Source of the DNA: Haemonchus contortus
Lineage: Eukaryota; Nematoda; Chromadorea; Rhabditida; Trichostrongylidae
Assembly (NCBI GenBank): GCA_000469685.2
Contig: LS997565.1
Location: forward strand, 5,715,005 to 5,779,004
Direction: 5' to 3'
Length of the DNA stretch: 64,000 nt
Shown here one piece after another: positions 23,268 through 35,200 of the stretch. The stretch's first letter is position 1, and every line of letters starts with the position of its first letter. The position numbers and the translations under genes were made by a program. The notes beneath the pieces are model-generated. The model had not been told where the DNA came from, ran no database searches, and saw only the letters and a program-made list of their open reading frames with translations.

Positions 23268-26200
23268 GTGCAAGATTAGTAGTTTAAAGCATGCACGTAA
23301 TTCAGAAACGGTTGAAATTATTTTTCTCTTCTAGACTACGAGAGCAGCGCTAGCTCTAGCGGCACATTTTCACGTCGGAGTACTACAACAGATCGATACG
23401 ACTCTGTTCGTCAACGGTCTTCAAGTTCGGTGACAGACTACGATGAGCAAATTGCTGAAAGAAAACGGTAGGTCGAAGATTTCAAAAAGTTGAAGAGGCC
23501 CGGATATCGTTTTGCTCTCAGGATGGAAGCGGAAGATGCTGAAAGAGATCGGTATGAAGAGGAGAGAGTCATACGTGAAAAGGAAGAGAAGATTCGACGG
23601 CAGGCAGATGCGGAGCGAAAGCAGAAAGAGGAAGAACGAATGAAAGAGCAGGTTGGCATCGAGATCTTTCTCATCCTCCATCTTTTTTTCTTTCTATCTT
23701 ACTGAGACAACCGTGGTAGTTTTTATGGGGGTGTTAATAAGCCAAACTTCGTATTTTTAGGAAAAGGAACGGATTAGAAGAACCCTAGAAGAGGCACTAG
23801 AGCGTGCCAAGCACGAAGCGGAAATCACTAGGAAGGCTCGCGTTTTCAAGCACGTACTTGAAGGAGCCGACAAAAGTCCGGAATTGGAAAGACGTCTACT
23901 TGGCGTCGATCCGGAAACTGGAGATAGGATTTTGCATGAGGTTTTTTTTTCTAACATCCCATTTCAAAATAGATTTTTCTCAATGTAATGGCATTTTGCT
24001 CATTCACTGAGATATCATTTTTCACTCCGGTTCCTGTTTCTAGTTCCTATTTCCCTTTATTTGGCAACCACCTCCAGTCACTCCATCTACATCTACATTT
24101 GTCCATTTCATTCCTGTCGCTCCTCTGTCTACTTTTCGTTTCCCCTTGAATGTTAGGTAGTTAGTTTGTATCCATATAAAGAAAGGTACATAGTCTAGAT
24201 CAGGTGTGGGGATTTTTAAGTAACCGCATTTACAAAAAATGATGATGCATCCCAATCGCAGTTCAAAGGTAACCACCCCTTTCGTGGTTTCTGAAAAATG
24301 AAAACTCGTCGCATATTTTTCTACAAAGCATTTTCCAAAGGTCAAGTAAAAACCATTTGAAAAACTTCAAAACCATGAAAAATCGTAACAAACAAAAAAA
24401 CAGAAACGAAACCAAGTAAAATCCTTGTGCTCCATCAAAGTCAAGCATCTTGTACTCAATTATTCGAAAATGGGTGTTTTCATGATTAATTTTCAAGAAA
24501 GAACTTTATTTTGCGTTGTTTTCTGCAGTCGTAACACCATTTCCACTACATCCTCCCCAGGCCAATAATACATACTCCTGGTTCTAGGTTTGTTATGTCA
24601 TCCACTGAATCGTTAACCTATCGGAACGAAAATCTCCAATTGGATATGAATCTTGCCCTCCATCCCGTTTCCAACCGTTTCGAAAAAACCTAGCTCCACA
24701 AAAAAGTCTCTTCTGACATTACTGGAAATAGATGCTGCATAGTTGCCACGTCGTAATCATTCGCAGCCGGCCGACAGCATAAATGAGTAAAGGACAGCGC
24801 TGACTCAACTTCGAGTGATGGAGTACTGCACCTTTTCAAGCTTGCATGAAAATCGGATGGGAAAGGCAAGTTGGAAGTGAGTCAACCGAATTGCGTTAGA
24901 ATGAGGAGACGCAAATCCAATTTAGACAGAAGGGATTTTTAGTGAGAGAGCGGAGACGGTAGCAGAAAACCGAGCAAATCGCGCGCGAGATTCGAAGCCG
25001 TTGCCGGTTGGATGGCGCGGTATGGCTGAAATACTCTCACGAGGAGCTAGAGCGCAGACGACTAGAGAACAATTGTTTATTCAGCTGGAATGTTGTAAAA
25101 CTGCAAATTGAGAGCAGTAACTGAACGATTCTTCTTGGGGAGATGAGTGGGAATGAGTGAACCATCTGTCTTGTGTGAAAGTTGGGGTTTAGGGATCCCA
25201 GTGGTCGTGGGGAGCTGCTTTGACAGGGTAAGGAGAGGAGTAAATAGGTAGCCAAGGTTTGCGCGCGAAAACCGAATCCGCCAACTGAGCTTCCGGTTGT
25301 CCGATGGTAAGGGCTCTTACCTGGGCATAAATTGAATCATTCTTCGAAGTGGGTTGTTTCGAGACAGCACATTTCCTTACTTCCCCTTGGCTTACTACTA
25401 TATTACTACCAATTATTACTAGGAAATGGTATCGGGGCACTGTCTATACTCTGTGTCTCTTACGATAAGGGTTAGAGCGCAGAGAACGATGGAACGCCAG
25501 CTGTGTAAGTCCCACAAATGGTGCGAATAAACGATCTGGAGACAAGGAAATTGAATTTTTTTTGATAAGGGAAGAAGCGGCGGGTGGGTGATTAACTGGC
25601 TTAGCTCAAAAATTTCGAATGGAAGTGTATGGCCAGTGGGGAACTGCCTAGGTTGGAGAGCGCAGGCAAGAACGCAAAAGTAGCCGTAATTCCATCATCC
25701 CACTTAGTTTCGTGACTTTCTCGAAAGGATGTAAAGTCAAGTTAGTCTAACACTTCAGCTAGAATCAGAGTCTGCTTTAACTGATTTTACTGAAAACGCC
25801 GCCACGAGTTAGCCATCTTTTTCTCAAATCTCGGTGTTTCAAGCATCGCTTATCAGTTGTTTCATGTGATGCTTATGAGTTTGTTTTGTTTTTTGCATTA
25901 CATCCTTTTTGTGTCCAGTTATCTTTATCGCTTTCGACTTTCGTCCTCCTTATCTCTGGCGATTGTGATCTAATCTCTATTTCCACATCACCATTCATGT
26001 TCTACACAATAGAAATTTACTCCAAGTCAATGTTTATGTGTTGGTTGCTTTTACTTTTATTTTATTCCTTTACTTGGCCTTCGTATCGTCATACCTTCAT
26101 CACCTTATACTTGCATTCGATACTCTGAATAATTTACGAGAGTTATGATAAGAGCCTCTCCATGCGTTCATTCTATTTTGCACTTATTTATTTAGCTTCT

Positions 26201-29172
26201 AGTTATGGTATTGATGAGTGACTCAGTCCCTTCCTCTTCTCAGTTTCTCTGAAATTGGGCATGGATTATTTCTGAATAGCACTACCACAGAATAAAACAG
26301 AAAAGGAGGTGAACCCTCGACTGATGGGAAAGAATGACCCCAAAACCTAGAACTCTTAAAAACTGAAACCTCCGTGCTTGTGAGAAGCTTTTTTTTGATG
26401 GGATCGTGAATTGCAAAATTGTATGAGGGAAGTTCTTAATTGAGAATTTCGGAAGGGATCTAGGCTAAAGGACTGGTGTTAGTACATGGTGAAAACTTTT
26501 AAACTCTTTTCCTTGTTCCGAAATGTAGACAGCTTTGTGTAGAGCTCAGATGGAAGTTACGGGCATCGCGAAAATGTTCACATGAGTAGTTATTTTTGCT
26601 CTTATATTACTAAGATAAAGTAATCATTCCAGATTTCCCAAATGGAGCGACACAAGAAACTCGAACGAGAGGCTTTGAGCAGGAGACCGTCAAAAGGGAG
26701 TGACCAACAAGACAAGCCTTCGTTAGAAAGACGATCAAGGGTACAGTATTTTGCTATGGTAACAGTTTTGTTAAAGTTAGCTTTTTAAACGTCGAATTGT
26801 AGAGTGCACAACCGAAATCGCGAACTTCATCGATGTCAGAATCATTTTCCAATCAGGAAGTCCATGACGATAAGTCGAGGAACCCATCTGGCGTGAAGCA
26901 AACAGCCTCTATTCGCCCCTTCAATTCGGCGGATAATCGTGTCACCCGAGGTTCATACGAATCGTCAGGTTAGTCTCATTGTTAGTTGGTCGATTGGTAG
27001 CTGGCCATGGATGGAGTATGACTTTCTGGAAGTAATCGTCGTTTTTGATTGTTTTCTGTGTTGTTTATGTGACTATAAATGTACAGGAATCCGTCACCCG
27101 ACGTCTTTTGCAAATGGGAACACCCCCCTTCGACGTTCCATTCCTGGGCGGATGTCAGTCAGAGTGACAAGGAAAGAAAAGGAGAACTCAATTGCGGGCG
27201 AGGAAGACTGCAATAGGAATACTGTAAGAGCGATGACGTAAGCAGAATCTAATCTACTTATTGATTCTATTTGATTCAATAAGTGTTCAAGTGTTTCTAT
27301 TGAACATCCGAAATTGATTGAGTGTCAGCATACATAGAAGCCCTTTGTTTTGTTTTTGTTAACGTCAAAACTTATCGAATTCATGTCATCCTTTTAAACT
27401 GCCCTGGCAAAACCCTCAGTGTATTGAATTATGATTTGGCTAAGGCTACCGCTAGCCTTCCCCGAGGTTTGGGATCGTTCTCTTTATCTTGATGCTTTTG
27501 GATCTCTTTGCCCACAGTTTTCCATTAGAGAAGTAATCTGAGATATGTTGCGGGCGCTTTTTTGTTCGTATAGCTACCTCGTTGCTAAGAATCGAATGAT
27601 CAGTTCAAATAACGTTGGGTTCGAGCTCTCCCCTGTCTCGAGTATTCAGAGTGGCTCTGTCACAGTACAGAAGGTATTATGTAGTATGCCGTGTGTTGAA
27701 TCTGGATCCATGGCTGGTGAGCAATTCAAGGGAATACAATGCAGAAAAGAGGGAGGGAATAGTATGATCCCCTGTTATGCAACTAATATTGGCACCAGCC
27801 CTCATATACACATATGTCATCGCTTTCCCCTTGTATTTTGCATTATTTGGTAACTTATTTGGGGAAAGGCTATGAAAGGAATTACCTTTCAAAAAGTTTA
27901 GGTTTTGTGCAGGTCAGTAGGAAGTGAAGTTTACATGTCAATGCAAATCGGTCGTGGCACGTTCCTCATTAGTTCATCGTCTCTCTATGCCTCAGATTTG
28001 AGTGAGTGAACCATTGAGGAGTGCTCGCTCAAAGGTTCTACGTGCTTTCCCATTTATCACTTACTGTGCACTAGGGTATCAAATGCGTAATATGACTGTA
28101 GAAAGGGCACTCATTTCTGTTTTTTGTCTTCTACGAGAAAGTTGTGGGCGTACTAGCAGTCAATTGCAAGTGGTCTATAATTCTAGAAAGAATGTTTTAC
28201 TCATGAGTGAGGCCTTTTCCTCAAAAGGATACGGAGTTGCTGCCGGTTTCTTCTGTTCGTTATCGGATTGAGTAAAATGGCATAAAAATTCGGCATCCTT
28301 TGTATCGTAGATATTTTCTACATTCTTACGAGTTGTTGTCCTTATTTCTAGTGCATTCTACAGGACTATCATGTCATGTAACGACGTATTCTTATTGAAT
28401 TCCATTGAAATTTAATAATCGCTGTATTGAAAGCAAATATCTCATCAACTCCTGACAAGGGCCGTACCTCTGTTTAGCCAGGCAGGCTAAGTGTTGCGGA
28501 GACCGTGGCCGAGGTATGCGGCAAATCTGCTCTCGGTTATCTGTTTTTGTGGCTAATAATCTACATACTTCTTTGTTTTCTTTCAAGACGGATTATGAAG
28601 CATCGAGCGGATACCAGCCGTCCAATAATTCGTACAGCAAAAGACGAAAGTGATGAAATACTCTGTTATGATTAGCCAGCTGAATTGTTCATTCTTTTTT
28701 CGATCATTCAGACTTGCAGAGCTTTTTTTTATATATACACCCATGGTAATAGTCAAACCTGACACTTCACGAATGACTACAGTGGGGCCTGTAATGCGAC
28801 TTATTCTGGTCTATCATCTTGAAGGTTGCATTTTCTCCGATTTCTCTCAAAGGTTAACCCCGTGTATTTGAAAGGTTAACCATTCCTATCAGGCGTTGCC
28901 AGTCTAGCTTGTCTGAAGCGCCATCTGCCGCCACGCCGACATCACCGATTAATTTCTCATACAATTTCAAGCAAATTGTTCCTTAACAAAGTGTTATACC
29001 ATCGTAGACTGTCGGTTCCCTCATCGGTTTTGACGCTCCACGAGAAATCGGCTTTTCCGAAATTTGAAATGACAGTTTTTTTTCAAATTTCAAAAACTTT
29101 TGTACAATCCTCTTGCACTCTCTTCACCTCTTATATCCCCTATACAGCATCCTACTTACTATAAAGCGCTTC

Positions 29173-29223
<51 letters not shown>

Positions 29224-32200
29224 GTTCTGTCTGTATGTCTGTCACGAAATTCCCTAGCTCCTTTAGATCTGCCTGGAGAGACCGGGTCAAGTGTGGGATG
29301 GGTGGGCCAGGTCTCGAGAAGTATAAAACACATATCACCTTGGCGAAGCCCCGCCCACAGTGGGCGTGGCGTGCATCGAAATGAGCTGGACTGAGGACCA
29401 TGATTTCAAATTCAGCCACAAGACGGCCTCAAAATTGGGGTTTAAAGGTGGCTTGAGGTGCGCATTGGTAAGTTAGATCGAACTGGGGAGACCCACCCCC
29501 GATGGGCGGGGCGTTCTCCAAAAATGCAATGTTTTGTGAATACATTTATAACTTGGTTTGGAGAAAGCCAACAGAGCAGGAAAAAGTTGATTTGGGAGGA
29601 GCATTGTCGGAGGTGTCTCCAGCATAAATGACGTCAGCGGAGACCCGCCCACAATGGGCGGAGCGTGCCTCGAAGCTCACATGCCTTCTTACATTTATAT
29701 ACGAAAATCCATAATTCCGGTTCCCATGGACGTAGAGAGTTCAAATTTGGTAGGAGTACAGGCGTCATGGAGGCAGAACTCATGATGGGTAGCAGAACCA
29801 GACTCCGCCCACAAGGGGCGGGGTCTGGTTCTGCTACCCATCATGAGTTCTGCCTCCATGACAACCGCGATGGGGAAATTTATGGTGGGTGGTAGAACTG
29901 GACTCCGCCCACAAGGGGCGGGGTTTGGGTGAAAATTCATAACTCCTGTCCCCATGGACCTAGAAAGTTCAAACTTGGTAGGAGTACAGGCGTCATGGAG
30001 GCAAAACTCATGGTGGGTGGCAGAATCAGACTCCGCCCACAAGGGGCGGGGTTTGTGCGGAAATTCATAACCCCCGTCCCCATGGACCTAGAAAGTTCAA
30101 ACTTGGTAGGAGTACAGGCGACAGGATGGGAACACTCATGGTGGGTGGCAGGACCAGACTCCGCCCACAGGAGGCGGGGTTTGTGCGGAAACTCATAAAT
30201 CCGATAAAGGTCTATAATGAAAATCAGTTCATGCGGCCCCGTCTCTCATGGCTAGAGCCCCTAGCGCGCGAGAGCGTGCGTAGCCGCCTGGTTACGTAAC
30301 AATTTCACTGCGAGGGCATGTGGAAAATCGAACTGCAATGAAGACGAGCAGATGAAAATGGGATGAATGAAGCGCAGCGATGCTTGTTGACCGTTGACGA
30401 GTGGCGCTATACGAGTGCCATCTGGAAAATATACTCACAGCCTTGATCTCATTGTTAGAGGAGTCGTCTTCCTGCCTGGGCTTATGATTTTTTTGTTCAC
30501 AATTTTTATATTTTGACAATGTGCTTGTGACGGTCTTTCACGGTTCCACGAGTCCTCCCTTTTTAAGCAGCCACAGACTTAATGCGGATTCGCGTGAAGT
30601 GCAGCTGGCTGGCAATCTGCGGAATTTCAATAGGAAAACGCGGAATTTCGAAATAGGACCTCTCAGAATTCCGTGGTTTTCCTATTGTATTAGATTGCCA
30701 GCCAGCTGCATTGCACGTGAATCCGCTTGAAATACGTAATGGAAAATCTCTTTCTAGGAAGCGGAGCGCATTGCGTAATTGTTTTTCACTGAATCGAGAG
30801 ACAAGACTTGCTATGTGTGATCCTCTTTCGTCATCATCCATTTTCAGCCTCTCCTCTCCTCGCCTCTTCGCCTTCTAGCTGTCCCCAGAGTGCCCCACCC
30901 TTCCTAATTTTTCAGCTCGAGCTCTTTTAGTCTTTAATTGAACGTCATTACGTTTTCGGGTTGGTGGTTTGTCGTACGTAATGCAGGAACGATGTGCTAA
31001 TCAACAACCGAGGATGTCCGACGTCGATGCGCTAATGCTATTCGCATCCCCGTATTCACATGTAAAATGGTTGTGCTTGTTATGGATGCATTTGCTATTC
31101 GGGCATTTAGCACTGGAAACGCACTGGGAATATGGGAATCCCGAATGATTTGAAATTTGCATTATTGGGTTTCATCTGCAAGGGCTTTGAGGTTTTACAG
31201 CATTCAATACTTCCCAAGGTGAGGATTGGAAATGTTGATTATGAGCAGACTCGGTAGTATCTGGTTGCACCTGAAGCTCAAACTTCCTTGCTGTGTAGCT
31301 AATGAATATCGTGGGTGGAGTATACTGGGTAAACATTACAGGTGCAATTGAATACTAGTAATTGTAGCGCGTTCACAATCCTTTTCTATCCATACTGGGT
31401 GAACTATATTATCATTGCTCTTATGGTATTGATATAATATGTACTGTCGTGAAAAACGCCGGTTATCGAATTTATCTACTTTGCTCTGCCTCGACTAAAG
31501 TGTACTCCCAAATAATGTTTCTTGATATGGCTCCCAGACTCTCGTCTTAACCCTGTTTCTGCGACAATCAGCGTATTAGTTAGACTTATCGTTCTGCTTC
31601 GTCATAAGCCTATTCGACGACTCGGGCTCGGCTTATGACGCCACGATTTCTTCATAGAATTCGGCTGTCTCGCGTGCACCCATCCTGCTGCTTAATGGCT
31701 TCGACTCAACTAAAGTTTTAGGCTCATGAAAGGCTGTTGAATGCTATCAGACTATCGTTTTGATCTCTTTTCGGGGTGTAATTTTCGGTTGGATTGTCTT
31801 CGGAGTTATTTACTTTATATGTTCTCCTATACTATGCCTTTTCATTCTATGAGGTGTTTTGGCAATGACCCAGTTCTCAGGATTAGGCCTACTTATTGCA
31901 CCCCTTGTCTCAGGGTAATTTCTTATGCTGCGCTTGCTCGCATACAAGAAGATGCTGAGTGGGTCAAACATAGGTTACGATCTTCCTACTATGCACTTCC
32001 AGCGAAGTGTTCATTACGTTTTCTTGCTGTAATATAAAACTCACGCCACTTTCCATTTGCTTTGCGAGGTGATTTGGTTATATGATGGAAAATCGGTCTG
32101 ATTCATTTCAGAAGACCTTCTCATACACCACCGGTTGGCAGAGATCAACGGATGCCGCCATCGAAAATTCCAATCGCGACACCCTTCGCGGCAAAAAGGT

Positions 32201-35200
32201 GAGCGGCCATTGTCCACTCATTCATTGATGGGCGCGATTCCCTCGTCGGTGTTCCGAACTTTTCTTTGAGTGGTGAATGGTGTTTTTACGGTAATAGATG
32301 CTTGTTTCCCTTTCACATAGAATCTTGATTGATCTCTTTTTTGTATCGTTCTCTGAATTACTCATTTGTTCACTTCTTGATTGAAAGCTATTTTTTGAGA
32401 GAAGTTTATGGTCGTCATTTAGCGGCAGTCGTCCATCCACGCTACCACCGCAACCACTGAGAAGCGCGAATCATTTTCCGGCAGTCGAGTCAGAAGCAGT
32501 TCAGCTGGTTAAGAGTATTCCAGCGGTTTGTTTCCTTTTTTTGTTTTCTGAGCTGTCTTTCTACATAATTGTTGTTGGAACAGCCTGTTTTTAAATTATG
32601 ATGATGTCCTACACGTTTTGTCTATTGTTAGACGGCTATGCCGAAAGTTGTCGGTATTATTGAATAGAATGGATATGACCCCCACGGCATGAAACCCAGG
32701 AATGAAATGCCGTGGGGGTCATGTTCATTGATACGTTAGGTGAAACTTTTCTGAAAAATGATGAGAACACATTAGATAATGAGGAAACTGAACTCCATCT
32801 AGTCTGTGGGCCAGAACCTTGGAAATATTCGGTCCCTAATGGTGCAGTTAATTAGATTTAATGCAACAATTTGCTTTTTCTTCCGTTATTATTGGGTTCA
32901 GCGACCGTTTGATATCACATTTTCATCTGTCAATCGGATGATTTCACCATTTGATCTTATGGAGCACTTATCTGTTTAGGGCATCTTCCAAATATAGTGA
33001 GTTGAGGACAAATTACGGCTTTTTTGTTCATCCCTGATCTCATTACCGTAATTTCGTTGCTTCATAAAATTCAAAAAATGGCTTCGGCTAATTCGATATT
33101 TCCTTGACGTTTAGCTTTTATGGATGTCCTTTCATCTTAATAAAAGCCGCAGTTCGAGGCCATTTTTTCCTTTATCTGTTTTTTTCTCGACGCTAACCAT
33201 TAAGTAAGTAATGGGTGCCATCTACTGAAGGACAACAAAACCAGTTTTCGTAGATCTATAGCAGTAAAGTGATTAATTGACCATCAATCATTCCTGCAAG
33301 GCTTGAATCCTTGACGCTGTCATGGTGGCCTATATCTTAAGCCGTGCGATTATTTCCATATCAGTTAGTTCCTGTATTCCATCGAGTCGGCTGGTGGAGT
33401 AAGCTCTAGAAAAGGTCGGGCAAATTGCCTGTTATTGTTGTTGGCCTTCAGTTATTCAAGTAATCTGATGACGAAGCAAATTCCTGATCGTTTTTTTTTG
33501 CAGAACATCTCCCAAAGGCCGCGCAACCTCTTCCCATCCGAGGATTGTTGTGATGTAAGTACTTTATTGTGATACTGCATTACATTATGGTGTTACTCTG
33601 TCTCCTTACAGTTTGATCTTCATAGCTCTGGGTTTTTACGGCTTCATTTGGGTCCGAGCGTGAGTCTGGATAGGAGAATGCAAAGTCCTTATCGCAGATG
33701 AACACTCGGCTGAACTTCTACCCAAGAAACTATTATAGCGTATAAAAGCTGTCCTCATGCAGATGTTCCGTTGCTGGGCTAACGACCATTATTACCCGAT
33801 GTCCACGCTATTCATACCAATGGTATGGCCCTGCTAACGCTGAGCTCTCCTTCTTCCCGTGATGAAGTTGAAAAGCCACTGATGGATGGGACTCCGTTTC
33901 TAGAGAGAGGGAATAGTAAATAGCTGAGAATACTAGTAGCATTGACGGTATCGGTCGGTCGATGTGACCATTACTATTGTACCTGAGCATTTGTCTTATC
34001 TATTATAACATTTTGCTGCTTGAACGCTCATTTAGCGAAACTATGAACATTCTTGTGATTAACCCATTGCGTACCGCGTGCTGCACATGGTGAAGCACGC
34101 CCCTCTGCCTCTGCGCGCCCGCATTTTCGTCTAAAATCACTCTAAGGTTTCAGTAAAGTTCGAACAGCCCATTCTTGGCGATTCGCTCAAACAGCCACTC
34201 TCTGTAGCTGCGGGCTGCACGCCGTGAACCACGTCGCCCGCGTCGGTTTTGAAGGAAACGCCGGGCACATGCGGCAGCTAGCGCAAAACACTGCGGTACG
34301 CAATGGGTTAATCAACGAATGTCAATTGACCGATATTGGTCGATCGATATCGGTCGATATCATTGCAGCGTAAATATTATCGCATCTCTGATTTCCGTAG
34401 ATCCCAACTCTTAATGATAGATTCCAACTCTTGATGGCTGAGAGGGATTTTTGAGTTCCTGGCCAAATGCACAACTAATCGACATTGCTTGATATCGATT
34501 AATCTGTATTGATCGTGAAATGATCATTGCCACATCATACCTCCTTTTCTCTTTTGAAGCTTGAGCGTTCCACGTTCAAAGGTAGATAAACTATAATTTT
34601 CAGACAGCTGCAGAAGGTATTGATATTTATCTACGTGTAATTGATCATATCGATCATTAGCACTATAGCGAACTTCGGATTTTCTTTATTCCGCTAGTTT
34701 AACACTCTACGTCTTAAGAAAAGAAAGTTACGGATTTTGTGGCTGTTCCACATACATACAGGCAAAGAAAATGGCAGAGAAACCGATTGAAGGAGGATAG
34801 ATGTTATACAAAGAAGTTATGAATAATGTGAAGAAGCTACATATAAGTAGTAATTCCTCAAATGAATTGCTGAGCGCAAAACTTGGTAGACCAGTTCATC
34901 ACGCTAATAGTCATGTTAACTTAGTGGAAATAGGGTTGGCGACTGATCAGAATGCCGTGTATTTCGTTCTGTTAACTGGCGGTGTGGAAGCTAAGGGAGG
35001 AGTCGCTTGGTATCGATTCATTCATCCGATTTCCAATTGGAGTAGTAGTAGCACTCGGCTGTCCATTTCGTTTTACCATTCCCTTGCTCTAGCAGGATGA
35101 TTCGTAGACCATGTGAGTATTTTCAAAAATATCCCCGTTATAAATCGTTAGTCTGCACAGAGCTGGGAAGCCCCGTTGGGTTAAGCTCGGTCTTACCGCG

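Noticed and set aside
23421..23957. Minus-strand ORFs of 66-86 codons
   Set aside because: Antisense shadows of the coiled-coil exons 6-8, whose purine-rich codons leave the opposite strand open.
29100..29419. Four overlapping ORFs with CLSV/DRQT repeats
   Set aside because: They are translations of the (CTGT)n microsatellite in different frames, not genes.
29665..30198. Repetitive ORFs of 76-115 codons
   Set aside because: They arise from the hairpin minisatellite; the same repeat is open on both strands.
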